Of a stretch of 64,000 bases of DNA, positions 47,357-56,214 are shown one piece after another (positions within the stretch are counted from its first letter, which is position 1; each line of letters opens with the position of its first letter). Both the position numbers and the translations under genes were made by a program. The notes beneath the pieces are model-generated. The model had not been told where the DNA came from and did not search any database. It saw only the letters and a program-made list of their open reading frames with translations. The stretch spans positions 124,001-188,000 of the forward strand of contig NZ_SNVV01000002.1 in the NCBI RefSeq assembly GCF_004361735.1, given 5' to 3'. Source of the stretch: Azoarcus indigens (lineage in GTDB: Bacteria; Pseudomonadota; Gammaproteobacteria; Burkholderiales; Rhodocyclaceae).

Positions 47357-50300
47357 GGCTCGACTCCAATAAGTTCTCGCCATGTCTTCCTGCGAGTCGT
47401 GGTTCCCGATGGAGTGTTTACCCCCACTTTCCTGACGTTGGTGTTTTCGAGCTGGGTGTAAAGAGAACCGTCTTTGTATACGACGTTACTGGGTGTGCTA
47501 CTAAAGCTAATGCCACTTCCGGTAATTACGGTTCCATTGTATATAAAGTAGTTGTAGTCCAGCCGGCCACCTGTGAAGAGGTTCAGGGCCATGACAAAAC
47601 CGTCCCCATTGGGATTGCATTGAGTTCCTGTTGGTATGAGTGTCTGTCCGATCAGAACGCCATTGATGATCTGATTGGTCAGGATCATTCTTTCCCCACT
47701 TTGGGTGTTACCGGTAACCAAGTCGATATACCAACCCCGTTTTGCGGCCAGATCACTAGCGCTGACTTCCGAAACCGTGCGGACGGTGTAATCCCCGGAT
47801 GAAGATGCAGTGTCCGACACAATGCTCGATTGATGAAGTTCGGCACGGTCCGTAATTTCTGATCCGTCTATCAGTCCATACCAGGTTTGGACTGAAGTCG
47901 TGGTGATATCGCTTTCCCCTAGGAATTTGCCGGTGCCGAAATAGAGCCAGTAATCGCCGGTGCTGGTCCGTTTGACTACAGTGATTCCGGAAGTGATGGG
48001 TTGAGCGGTTCCAGAGCTATCCCTGGCTTGGAACACCTTGGTCGCTGTCTGCTCTGCCAGGTCAAACCGCCATACATTCCCATGAATGTCCCCCGCGTAG
48101 GCCCTATCGGCATTGCCGTCATTGTCTATATCGATCACATAAGGGGCGGATAGCCCATTAGGACTAGCGCTCGAACCTACTCCAGTATCTATGGAACTGA
48201 CCCCACCGTTCTGAAGATTGATCATGACCAAGCGTGCGTGATGATCGGAACTGTTGTAGCCATTTCCTAGAATGGCCACCCAACTATCATTGGCCAACCG
48301 CGCGATGCTTGGCTTTCCTGGGCTCTGCCCCATAACACTGGGCGTGACCTCCCAGAGGATCTTGCTGGAATTCATGCTGGAAGGAGCGGTCACATTAATA
48401 GCAAATACGGCTCGCCCGCCGCGACCCAAGGTTGCAACAAGTATGGTTTTCCAAGCACCGTCGATGTATGCGTCAGCGACAGCAATTTGACCATCGACGA
48501 AATAGCGGTGTGAATACTCGGGGTTGGCCAGAGAGGCAAGGGTGCTATTTACCGCGGATTCAGGAATGTAAGCGAAAACCTCCTTGCCTCCTTCAGGGGA
48601 AGGGATAAGATTCCCCGTTGAGTCAGTCATAAGATTGCCATTGGAGTCTGTAAGGTATATTTCTGCGTTGAAGCCGTGCAGCATCCCGTCGTTGGCCGCC
48701 ACATAAACCATCTTCGTTCGGCCTACGTTGTTTGCAGCGAAAGTGGAGTGCGCGGATGCCCCAGTCCAAGTGCGATTTGCGTAGAGTGAAGCGTCCGGCG
48801 GGCCGACGTAATAGGGCGTTGAATTTACGATGTCGCCCAGCGGGCCGTGGGGCCGAGTGCGTAGGCTGCCGCCAGATACGCTTTGCTCGTTGTTCTGATC
48901 GCCACGAAGATAATTCAAGATCGCGTTCGAGCCGAGAGCGCTTTGTTGGGTGTTGGACAGATTGTCCCAAGTAAAGGTCACTGCGGCGCCGTTGGTCCTT
49001 GTCAGAATATTACGGTCTCCATGAGCGGGGAGGCGCTCCGAGGCAGACCAGGCTGCTGTGCCGCTAATGCCGTTTGCGCTAACGGTATAGGCGGCGAGGT
49101 CGCCCGACCAGATCACCGACTGATAACTGGCCTTGTAGACAGCAGAGCCGTCATCCACCTCAGTGCTGTTGGAGCTCAGGCTGGTGCCCGAGCCAAGCCG
49201 AGACTGTATAGCCGCAATGGATTGCTTCAATCCATCGGTAAAGGCGGATGGTTCGCCGGCGGAATAGAAATCCCCCCGGCTATTGACTGCCGCATGCAAA
49301 AGATCGTCGATCTGGTAGGAGGAGCCATTTCCCCAATTGACGGTAGCGCCCGTCGTGATCGCGTTGAAAGCAGTGGACTTGCTTACCAGCGAAGGCTCCA
49401 CGCCGAGGCCGATGCCAATGGTCACCATGTGTTGCCAGAATGCTGGGTCGGATGTGGAGGAGGGGACGTCATTAGCGAGATTTGGGCGTAAATCCCGCTT
49501 CCAGTAATACATCGCGACGTCGGCGAGGGTATTGTTGTAATTGTCTTTGAACGGCGAGGAGGCAACGTACTTATAGGTGCTGGAGCCGTCAGCGCTAGTG
49601 ATGTCGCTACCGTCGGTGCCGTCATTGTTGCCGGAAGCACCGCCGCTAGCGGCCGTACTGTTCCAGTAGCCATCCGTCATCAAAATGGTGAAGCTCTGGC
49701 GGCATGAGAGTTCCGCGCTGGTGCTTGATGCAGGATTCTCCCGCCAGGGTTCCTCAGTCTCGTAGTAGGTGCCCGCCGCTTGGAGTGCATGGCGCAAGGG
49801 GGTTTGGCCGCTGGCCGATATCGAGAACAGCCAGCTATAGAAGTTGCTCTTGACGTCGGAGTACGTTCGGACGCCCGATGCCAAAACATTGGCATGGTTG
49901 ATGCTGCCGTAACCCACTCTATAGCTGTCGGAAATGCCCGAGAACGCAAGGCTGGTGCCGGCGCGTGCCGTATAGAGGCGCGTCCGATAGTAGGAGTACC
50001 AGTTAGCTACATTCTGGCGCTGTGCGTCAGTCGTTAGATAGGTCTTGGCATAGCTGGAGTCACTGTTGGTACTGCCGGTGCCATTGTAGGCATAGTAATA
50101 AAAGGGCTCCGCAGTTAGGGCATAGCCGGTGCGAGGAGAGGCGCTGGTTGCATCAGCGCATTTATAGTATGCATAGTTACCGGAGCCGACCCTGTCGGCA
50201 CACACGAAACCGGATGAGTGGGAGGTGCTGCTGCTGCCGGTGACCGCATTGGCAAGATATGTTACGGAGTAGTCTGAGAGCTGATAGCCAGTTCGAGGTG

Positions 50301-51060
50301 AGTTGGAACTGGCATTAGCGCATTGTTGATAGAGATAGATGTTGTTAGAGAATTCCAAGCGTCTGCTACAGACAAAGCCGCTTGTAAACGAGCTGTTGCC
50401 ACTGGCATTGCCGTTAGCGCTGGTCGCATGGCGGAGTTGGTCTGGATTGGTGAGTCTGTAACCAGAGAGTGGAGTGGTCGAGCTTGCTTCTGTGCACATG
50501 TAATAGGCATAACTGTTGCTTGTCGCCGTGGAAACACGGCTGTTGCAGACGAAGCCAGAAGTTGCATTGGTCACGGCATTAGCATTCGTGCCTGACCAGA
50601 ACGCAAAGTAGCCGCTCCAGTTACTCAGGTCGGTGACCGAGGTGTCCCGGGTTGAGGAATAGCCATTGCGCCATGCTGCAGTGAAGCTGCTGTCTCCTAG
50701 GCTGTTGCCATTCGCGTCCACTGGCGCGGTGTAGATCGTGCTGGGGTTGTAATACAACTTGTTGAAAGTGGGTGATTGGCAGGCGTTGCTTTTTCCGCTA
50801 TTGACTCGCCCGGTGTCCATCCGGATCACGTTGGTGTTGTCGCCGCCAGCGCTGGAACTGCAGCCGGCGTCGTCGGGGAGGTCGTCCCGATTCATTGATC
50901 CAGAGTCGTCAATGATATATACGATATTGGGCGCTAAGGGCTCAGCTACAAGCAATGGTTGAGTCGCGATGTCGATGACACCCCATGCACTCTTCGAGAG
51001 AAGGGCAAGCGCTGCTAGCGAGATGAGGTTCAGTCGGCCGTGGGGGACTATATTCTTCAT
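47353..51060 (-). CDS. pilY1: Type IV pilus tip adhesin / assembly factor PilY1 with internal Cys repeats
   Basis: Large secreted pilus-associated protein (1235 aa). It has a Sec signal peptide (about residues 1-27, cleavage near KSAWG), a von Willebrand A-like region starting with the metal-site motif DDSGSM (51-56) and LTDGYWNS later, and a C-terminal beta-propeller PilY1 domain with a calcium-loop-like IDNDGNADRAYAGD near residue 970. Inserted early in the vWA region, residues about 167-320, is a three-fold repeat, SGFVC...C...GY. ATG at 51060 is preferred because it gives the signal peptide; the longer frame lies inside pilX. It overlaps pilE and follows pilX by 8 bp. Confidence 0.93.
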   Translation of the reverse strand: MKNIVPHGRLNLISLAALALLSKSAWGVIDIATQPLLVAEPLAPNIVYIIDDSGSMNRDDLPDDAGCSSSAGGDNTNVIRMDTGRVNSGKSNACQSPTFNKLYYNPSTIYTAPVDANGNSLGDSSFTAAWRNGYSSTRDTSVTDLSNWSGYFAFWSGTNANAVTNATSGFVCNSRVSTATSNSYAYYMCTEASSTTPLSGYRLTNPDQLRHATSANGNASGNSSFTSGFVCSRRLEFSNNIYLYQQCANASSNSPRTGYQLSDYSVTYLANAVTGSSSTSHSSGFVCADRVGSGNYAYYKCADATSASPRTGYALTAEPFYYYAYNGTGSTNSDSSYAKTYLTTDAQRQNVANWYSYYRTRLYTARAGTSLAFSGISDSYRVGYGSINHANVLASGVRTYSDVKSNFYSWLFSISASGQTPLRHALQAAGTYYETEEPWRENPASSTSAELSCRQSFTILMTDGYWNSTAASGGASGNNDGTDGSDITSADGSSTYKYVASSPFKDNYNNTLADVAMYYWKRDLRPNLANDVPSSTSDPAFWQHMVTIGIGLGVEPSLVSKSTAFNAITTGATVNWGNGSSYQIDDLLHAAVNSRGDFYSAGEPSAFTDGLKQSIAAIQSRLGSGTSLSSNSTEVDDGSAVYKASYQSVIWSGDLAAYTVSANGISGTAAWSASERLPAHGDRNILTRTNGAAVTFTWDNLSNTQQSALGSNAILNYLRGDQNNEQSVSGGSLRTRPHGPLGDIVNSTPYYVGPPDASLYANRTWTGASAHSTFAANNVGRTKMVYVAANDGMLHGFNAEIYLTDSNGNLMTDSTGNLIPSPEGGKEVFAYIPESAVNSTLASLANPEYSHRYFVDGQIAVADAYIDGAWKTILVATLGRGGRAVFAINVTAPSSMNSSKILWEVTPSVMGQSPGKPSIARLANDSWVAILGNGYNSSDHHARLVMINLQNGGVSSIDTGVGSSASPNGLSAPYVIDIDNDGNADRAYAGDIHGNVWRFDLAEQTATKVFQARDSSGTAQPITSGITVVKRTSTGDYWLYFGTGKFLGESDITTTSVQTWYGLIDGSEITDRAELHQSSIVSDTASSSGDYTVRTVSEVSASDLAAKRGWYIDLVTGNTQSGERMILTNQIINGVLIGQTLIPTGTQCNPNGDGFVMALNLFTGGRLDYNYFIYNGTVITGSGISFSSTPSNVVYKDGSLYTQLENTNVRKVGVNTPSGTTTRRKTWRELIGVEP
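50101..50562 (-). repeat. Three-fold protein repeat within pilY1
   Basis: Codons about 167-320 of pilY1 encode three related units with the pattern SGFVC-x(2)-R ... YxYxxC ... GYxL. The first cysteines are at 172, 231 and 287 and the second at 189, 247 and 301. Unit length is 56-59 residues. The third unit ends in YYYAYNGTGS. The sequences between are Ser/Asn/Thr-rich. Confidence 0.8.
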
Positions 51061-51068
51061 TTGATCGC

Positions 51069-51605
51069 TCACTCGGTACTGCTGAGAGACATTGTGGACT
51101 GAAGCCAGACTGCAGCGCGTCCATCCCCGGCAGCGCTGCGTGCTGTAATTCGGTAGTAGCGGGCAACGGTTTTGGTGCAGCCGCTCGTGCCATACTCTGC
51201 AGCGCCACCGCAGGTATCGACATCGCTGCTGTCTTCGCTTCCTTCGCCGAGATATTGAATGTGATATCGAGGCGCGACTGCTAGATCGCCCAAGGCGAGG
51301 GATGGACTGATCCAAGTTATGCCGTCGATGGAAGGCGTTGTGGGGCACGCTGTCGCGGAGCAATCAGTCTGGAATGCAGTTTCATCCGCGACAATTGCAG
51401 CTTCGGCTGCGCGCAAAGCGCTTTCCGCCGCTTGAAAAGCCAGTTCCCTGTCGTAAAGATTGGAGGTCATCCGTTCCTGCAGCGTTGTTCCCCGCATGCC
51501 TGCCAAACCGATCATCGTGACCAGCAACAATAGAATTAAGGCGACGACCAGCGCGACACCGTGCTGTTCACTGAGCGCTGCACTATGCGGCCGGCGGGTT
51601 TTCAC
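51069..51605 (-). CDS. pilX: Type IV pilus assembly protein PilX
   Basis: Minor pilin-like protein (178 aa). The N-terminus EQHGVALVVALILLLLVTMI is the PilX type: a hydrophobic helix after a basic leader, with HGVALVVAL in place of the classical G-F-x-L-x-E, and ERMTSNLYDRELAFQAAESALR following. Four cysteines are in the soluble part. Its start overlaps the pilW stop (ATGA) and it ends 8 bp before pilY1. With PilV, PilW, PilE and PilY1 it builds the initiation/tip complex. Confidence 0.92.
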   Translation of the reverse strand: MKTRRPHSAALSEQHGVALVVALILLLLVTMIGLAGMRGTTLQERMTSNLYDRELAFQAAESALRAAEAAIVADETAFQTDCSATACPTTPSIDGITWISPSLALGDLAVAPRYHIQYLGEGSEDSSDVDTCGGAAEYGTSGCTKTVARYYRITARSAAGDGRAAVWLQSTMSLSSTE

Positions 51606-52561
51606 GGCATTCTGTTCCTGAGGGTAATAACGTTCGTCAACTCCCGGCTGACACGGGCGCTACCGCCATTTTCGGCAATGCCGCTTGCCGCCTCGCTGCC
51701 AGGTTCAACAAACGTAAGACGCACACTGATTGCTGAAACGCCGGCCCAATCGGTACTTGTCCAGCCAGCGGTGTCGGCCATGGCGCTGTATACGGCGTCG
51801 CCTTCCCGTAGGAATTGGAGCGTCATTGCCGAGACTCCCTCGACAATTTCCTGTGTCTGTGCGGAAGAGTTGATGAACTGGGTCCGATAAAGGGATCGCC
51901 CGGTATCTTGGTCGCAGGCGCTGCGTCCATTGCATCCGATGAACCATCCTTGGCTCGCAAAGCGAGAGAGTTCGCTGTTGCGACCAAATGTGGTGTTGGG
52001 AACTGCTCCGGCAGCATAGGTGATGGTGGTCGTAGTGCCTCCACTGGCCTGGAACAGTTGGCCTGCGCTGGAGAGTGGGTTGCAGATGAGGAGGTACCCA
52101 TCTGTGGGAAGGTCGTGGGCCGCTTGGGTTGTTATGGTAGTTCCCGAGTGAGTGCTGACTGATGCAGGAAGGCCTGTTGTTCCGCTAAGGATCATTGCTT
52201 GGCTGCCTTGAACCCTTTTGGCCGCTTGCGAGCCAAATTCCGGCATACCAGTGGGGAAAGCTGTTGAGCCTGAGTAGGCGCGTAGCCCCCAGCTATTCCA
52301 CCAGGCCGTGTTGCTCAAAGTCCCGCTGGGGTCGCAGGCGGTTCCACCGGTTTCACGTAGATCTCGGGCCATCAATTCGAACGCTGTCCGGATATTCTCC
52401 TGAATTCTCGAAAGGCCTTCCGAGTTGCGGTAGACCTGTCGGTTGGCCAAGAAGACGCTCCCTACGCCTGCCACGACGATCAAGCCGAGGACGAGGGCAA
52501 TCATCATTTCGATGAGGGTGAGGCCCTGCAGACGACGGAGGGGAAGAGGTGGGCGCCTCAT
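51602..52561 (-). CDS. pilW: Type IV pilus assembly protein PilW
   Basis: Minor pilin (319 aa). The leader MRRPPLPLRRLQG is followed by LTLIEMMIALVLGLIVVAGV, a prepilin peptidase site with Glu at +5, then VFLANRQVYRNSEGLSRIQEN, typical of PilW. The soluble part has several Cys pairs (TACDPSG, LLICNP, FIGCNGRSACDQ). ATG at 52561 overlaps the pilV stop (ATGA), which fixes the start. Part of the six-gene minor pilin operon. Confidence 0.93.
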   Translation of the reverse strand: MRRPPLPLRRLQGLTLIEMMIALVLGLIVVAGVGSVFLANRQVYRNSEGLSRIQENIRTAFELMARDLRETGGTACDPSGTLSNTAWWNSWGLRAYSGSTAFPTGMPEFGSQAAKRVQGSQAMILSGTTGLPASVSTHSGTTITTQAAHDLPTDGYLLICNPLSSAGQLFQASGGTTTTITYAAGAVPNTTFGRNSELSRFASQGWFIGCNGRSACDQDTGRSLYRTQFINSSAQTQEIVEGVSAMTLQFLREGDAVYSAMADTAGWTSTDWAGVSAISVRLTFVEPGSEAASGIAENGGSARVSRELTNVITLRNRMP

Positions 52562-53031
52562 AGTTGGGCCTTGGTCTGAATGCTGAAACTCTGCGCAGCA
52601 GTCGCGTCGGCAGCACTCCCCCGGCTGTCGTCCCAGGTAATGGATACGGTGCACAGACCGGCGCCATCACAACTCACAGAGCCACATGAGCCGGCACCAA
52701 TGCTTTGCTGAACCGACGCCAGCCAGGCGGCAAGGTCTGTTTCAGCCAGGTTGGTGCCGGTGGGGGCTGTGCAGGCGGCGTCGCTGAAGTTGTAGTTCCC
52801 AGCGAGGACCGCAGAGCGATTCGCGCGCATCCTGTCCAGGATCGAATAACTCAGGATCACGGCCATGCTACGTTCGGTGGCGCTTTGGTTATTGCGAAGC
52901 GAGGAGAACTGGAGCCCTGCCATGCCAAGAAGTCCTAACGAGAGTACGAGCACAGCAATCAATACCTCGATAAGACTTACCCCCTTCTGATAAGGGTGTA
53001 TTGCTACAGCAGGGGAACTATAGGTGAGCAT
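52558..53031 (-). CDS. pilV: Type IV pilus modification protein PilV
   Basis: Minor pilin (157 aa). The prepilin site is QKGVSLIEVLIAVLVLSLGL with cleavage after Gly17; GLLGMAGLQFSSLRNNQSATERS continues in the PilV manner. A Cys-rich C-terminal stretch (GSCGSVSCDGAGLC) may form disulfides. It starts 3 bp after the fimT stop and overlaps pilW. Confidence 0.92.
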   Translation of the reverse strand: MLTYSSPAVAIHPYQKGVSLIEVLIAVLVLSLGLLGMAGLQFSSLRNNQSATERSMAVILSYSILDRMRANRSAVLAGNYNFSDAACTAPTGTNLAETDLAAWLASVQQSIGAGSCGSVSCDGAGLCTVSITWDDSRGSAADATAAQSFSIQTKAQL

Positions 53032-53034
53032 TTT

Positions 53035-53619
53035 TCAGCCAGGGTTGGAGACGTCAGAGTTGCAGGTTTCAGACGCCGTACTGGTGGTGGCGCGTCCGCC
53101 TCCTCTCAACTCCAGCAGGCGGGCGTTCTGATCCAGACCTTGCGTATCGGAGCAGATCCGGAGGGTTCCGACGAGTAGCGTGCTGCCATCAGTGCCACGG
53201 GCCAGCCCATCGGCACGAAACACGATCTCGTTGGCTGCGTCAGTGATGTTGCTGCTGGCTTCGACAGAGATTTGCTGAGTGGCAATTGACCCACGGCGCA
53301 GGACTCGGCTGGAGTCGGCCGCATCAATGGCGGGGTCTACGACTATCCAGTGCTCCCATTCACTTTGATTTCCAGCCAGACAGGTCAGTGCGGTGTCGCT
53401 GTCGGCACGGCAGAGTGTTACGTTGCGCCCTCGCTTCACCGCCTCGCTACGAGTGAAAGTGACTGCACCTACGAGTTCGTTGGTCTGCGTGCTCAGACGG
53501 TTGTTTGCGAGCAAGGTCCGAAAGGAGGGCGCGGCCATTGCAGCCAGAATGGCCGCCACAGCCAGAGTGACCATGAGTTCGATCAGGGTGAAGCCGTCAG
53601 TCCTGCCGGAAAACTGCAT
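53035..53619 (-). CDS. fimT: GspH/FimT-family pseudopilin, first gene of the pil operon
   Basis: Minor pseudopilin (194 aa). The prepilin site is TDGFTLIELMVTLAVAAILA with Glu at +5. The GspH domain has FTRSEAVKRGRNVTLCRA, WEHWIVVD and a C-terminal SETCNSDVSNPG. FimT proteins of some bacteria bind DNA for uptake; positively charged residues in the C-terminal tail are not obvious here. ATG at 53619 is used because it gives a short leader before the cleavage site. It is the operon's first gene, in the order fimT-pilV-pilW-pilX-pilY1-pilE. Confidence 0.9.
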   Translation of the reverse strand: MQFSGRTDGFTLIELMVTLAVAAILAAMAAPSFRTLLANNRLSTQTNELVGAVTFTRSEAVKRGRNVTLCRADSDTALTCLAGNQSEWEHWIVVDPAIDAADSSRVLRRGSIATQQISVEASSNITDAANEIVFRADGLARGTDGSTLLVGTLRICSDTQGLDQNARLLELRGGGRATTSTASETCNSDVSNPG

Positions 53620-53844
53620 GGTGTGCGCCTGAGGTCGGGATGTGGGGATCTTAGGGGGGCGCCGTTGGTGTAGCGTCTGCGGGCGATGAGCGTTGGATAT
53701 AGGCCGCCGAACGGCATTGGCGTTTTGGTGTTTTCGGACGCGTGTTGACAAGGGGAATGGGAGTCGGAGGTCGGGCCGGCCTTTTATGGTATCTTGCCCA
53801 GCGAATGGCCCAGTGGCGGGCCTTTTCAGCTTTCTTGGTTCCGC

Positions 53845-54771
53845 ATGACGCTCCTCTCGCTGATCATCGCGCTGCTCATTGAGCAGTTGCGTCCTCTTCC
53901 CGTACAGAAACTGGTGCTGGATCCGCTGCGGCGGTTGTCGGGCGCCATGGTGCAGCGTTTCAACGATGGGGAGGCGCATCACGGGCGGGCTGCGTGGTGG
54001 TTGATCGTGCTGACAGCTACCGTCGGGTGTGCGCTGCTGTATTACATCCTGTGGCATGTGCATCCCCTGCTGGCCATGCTCTTCAACGTCGGGGTCTTGT
54101 ACCTGACGATGGGCTTTCGGCAGGAGAGCCACTTTTTTACCGATATCCATCTGGCGCTGCGTATGGGGGAAGTCGACAGGGCGCGTGTCCTGTTGGCCGA
54201 ATGGCGAGGCGGCCTTTATCACGAGGCCAGTTCCAGCGAGATCGCGCGCCTGTCCATCGAGCAGGCGCTGGTCGCATCTCACCGTAATGTCTTCGGCGTG
54301 GCTTTCTGGTTCATCTTGCTACCGGGGCCGAGCGGGGCGGTGATGTATCGCCTGGCACGTTTCTTCGCTGAGGACTGGGGGCGCCGGACGGATCCGGAGT
54401 TCGGGCTTTTCGGTCTGTTCGCGCGGAAGGCTTTCGAGGTGATCGACTGGCTGCCGGTACGTTTGACTGCGGCCTCGTTTTCCATCGTCGGTGACTTCGA
54501 AGACGCAATCTATTGCTGGCGCACCCAACCCATGCTGTGGCCAGACAGGGCGTCCGCTATACTCCTTGCGAGTGGAGGAGGCGCTTTGGGCGTACGCTTG
54601 GGTATGCCGGTGCACGAATCTGGCGAGATCGTCGAACGCCCGGAGATGGGCCTGGGAGACGAGGCTGATGCCGACTATATGCAGAGCACAGTGGGCCTGG
54701 TGTGGCGGGCACTGCTGGTATGTCTATTGATGCTTGCCTTGCTGGGAGTTGCTGGCTGGGTGGGGCGTTGA
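53845..54771 (+). CDS. CobD/CbiB-family membrane protein
   Basis: Inner-membrane protein (308 aa) of the CobD/CbiB superfamily. Hydrophobic helices are visible at about residues 2-15, 55-75, 77-92, 160-180 and 290-308. FGVAFWFILLPGPSGAVMYRLARFFAE and IDWLPVRLTAASFSIVGDFEDAI correspond to the conserved CbiB segments. CbiB itself makes adenosylcobinamide (phosphate); no other cobalamin gene is nearby and this betaproteobacterial branch is often found alone, so the role is uncertain. ATG at 53845 starts directly at the first helix. It is 20 bp upstream of the thiolase gene. Confidence 0.8.
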   Translation: MTLLSLIIALLIEQLRPLPVQKLVLDPLRRLSGAMVQRFNDGEAHHGRAAWWLIVLTATVGCALLYYILWHVHPLLAMLFNVGVLYLTMGFRQESHFFTDIHLALRMGEVDRARVLLAEWRGGLYHEASSSEIARLSIEQALVASHRNVFGVAFWFILLPGPSGAVMYRLARFFAEDWGRRTDPEFGLFGLFARKAFEVIDWLPVRLTAASFSIVGDFEDAIYCWRTQPMLWPDRASAILLASGGGALGVRLGMPVHESGEIVERPEMGLGDEADADYMQSTVGLVWRALLVCLLMLALLGVAGWVGR

Positions 54772-54791
54772 TTTCCTAGGAGGGAGTGGAG

Positions 54792-55973
54792 ATGGCAAAT
54801 CGTGAAGTCGTCGTTCTCAGCGCTGTTCGGTCCGCCGTTGGTGGATTCAATGGGGCGCTGAAGGACATGGAACCCGCCGAGTTGGGCGGTATCGTCATCA
54901 AAGAGGCCATTGCCCGTGGTGGCGTGGATCCGAAGCAGGTGAGCTTTGCCGCTGTCGGTAACTGCATCCCGACCGAATCCCGTTACCCCTACGTGGCCCG
55001 TGTGGCTTCCATCCAGGGTGGAATGTCGATGGACTCAGTGGCCTTTGCAGTGAACCGCCTCTGCGGCTCCGCGCAGCAGGCTGTCGTGAGTTCGGCCCAG
55101 GCCATTATGCTGGGCGATGCGGATTACGCCATCGGCGGTGGTGTCGAAGTGATGTCCCGCGGCGCCTATCTGATGCCGACCCTGCGTTCCGGTGCGCGCA
55201 TGGGTGACACCAAGGCGATCGATGCGATGGTCGCAGTGCTGACCGACCCCTTCGGTGTTGGTCATATGGGTATCACTGCCGAGAATTTGGCGAGCAAGTG
55301 GGGCATCACGAGGGAAGACCAGGATGCCTTCGCGCTGGAGTCCCAGAACCGTGCGGCCGCTGCACTGGCGGATGGCCGTTTCAAGAGCCAGATCGTTCCG
55401 ATCACCTTTGAAACCCGCAAGGGCCCGGTGGTCTTCGATACCGACGAGCATCCGCGTGCGACTACCCTGGAATCGCTGGCCAAGATGAAGCCCGCCTTCA
55501 AGAAGGATGGCAGCGTGACCGCGGGCAATGCCTCTGGCATCAATGACGCCGGTGCCTTCCTGTTGCTGGCCGACGCTGCCAAGGCGAGTGCTGACGGCCA
55601 CAAGCCGATGGCCCGCCTGGTTGCTTACGCGATCGCCGGCGTGCCGAACGACGTCATGGGCGAAGGCCCGATCCCGGCTTCCAAGCTCGCGCTGCAGCGC
55701 GCGGGCCTGACGCTGGACAAGATCGACGTGGTCGAGTCCAACGAAGCTTTTGCGGCCCAGGCAATTGCGGTTAACAAGGGGCTGGAACTGGATGCGGCCA
55801 AGACGAACCCGAACGGTGGTGCCATCTCCCTGGGCCACCCGGTAGGAGCGACCGGTGCCGTAATCATTACCAAACTTCTGCATGAACTGCACCGCGTCGG
55901 TGGACGCTACGGCATGGCAACCATGTGCATCGGCGGTGGCCAAGGCATTACGACCATCTGGGAACGGATCTGA
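54792..55973 (+). CDS. Acetyl-CoA C-acyltransferase (thiolase)
   Basis: Thiolase (393 aa), condensing or cleaving acyl-CoA. The acyl-accepting Cys is in VNRLCGSAQQAV, the catalytic His in LGHPVGATGA and the second Cys in MATMCIGGGQGI; all are intact. NRLCGSAQQAV differs from the NRLCGSGLQA of common PhaA/AtoB enzymes. It could be a biosynthetic (PhaA/BktB-like) or degradative enzyme; no phaB or phaC is adjacent. ATG at 54792 has AGGAGGGAGTGG upstream. A terminator follows. Confidence 0.9.
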   Translation: MANREVVVLSAVRSAVGGFNGALKDMEPAELGGIVIKEAIARGGVDPKQVSFAAVGNCIPTESRYPYVARVASIQGGMSMDSVAFAVNRLCGSAQQAVVSSAQAIMLGDADYAIGGGVEVMSRGAYLMPTLRSGARMGDTKAIDAMVAVLTDPFGVGHMGITAENLASKWGITREDQDAFALESQNRAAAALADGRFKSQIVPITFETRKGPVVFDTDEHPRATTLESLAKMKPAFKKDGSVTAGNASGINDAGAFLLLADAAKASADGHKPMARLVAYAIAGVPNDVMGEGPIPASKLALQRAGLTLDKIDVVESNEAFAAQAIAVNKGLELDAAKTNPNGGAISLGHPVGATGAVIITKLLHELHRVGGRYGMATMCIGGGQGITTIWERI

Positions 55974-55993
55974 GCGTTCGCGTAGTCCTCAAG

Positions 55994-56020
55994 AAACCCC
56001 GCCTTGGCGGGGTTTTTTTT
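55994..56020 (+). terminator. Rho-independent terminator after the thiolase gene
   Basis: AACCCCGCC pairs with GGCGGGGTT over a short TT loop and is followed by a long T run. Confidence 0.92.
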
Positions 56021-56214
56021 CGTCCGCTGCCAGCGCAGAGTGGGAACATATGCACCAGTTGCCAAAATGGGTTGGGTGGGTTTGCACCGCATTGGTGCGT
56101 ATCCTGTTTCTCAGGAAGGCTACGCCGTCGGATTACCCATGATGCGGTGCTGGCATGCTTTTCGCTGACCTCAGATTGTCCCGATTCACCACCCAGAAAG
56201 GCGGGCTCAGCGCC

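Noticed and set aside
53620-54282. Upstream extension of the fimT reading frame to 54282.
   Set aside because: The added residues are antisense to the CobD/CbiB-family gene and would bury the prepilin cleavage site 220 residues inside the protein.
53845-54771. The CobD/CbiB-family gene as evidence for a cobalamin operon.
   Set aside because: No other cob/cbi gene or cobalamin riboswitch is visible, and its neighbours are a thiolase and pilus genes.
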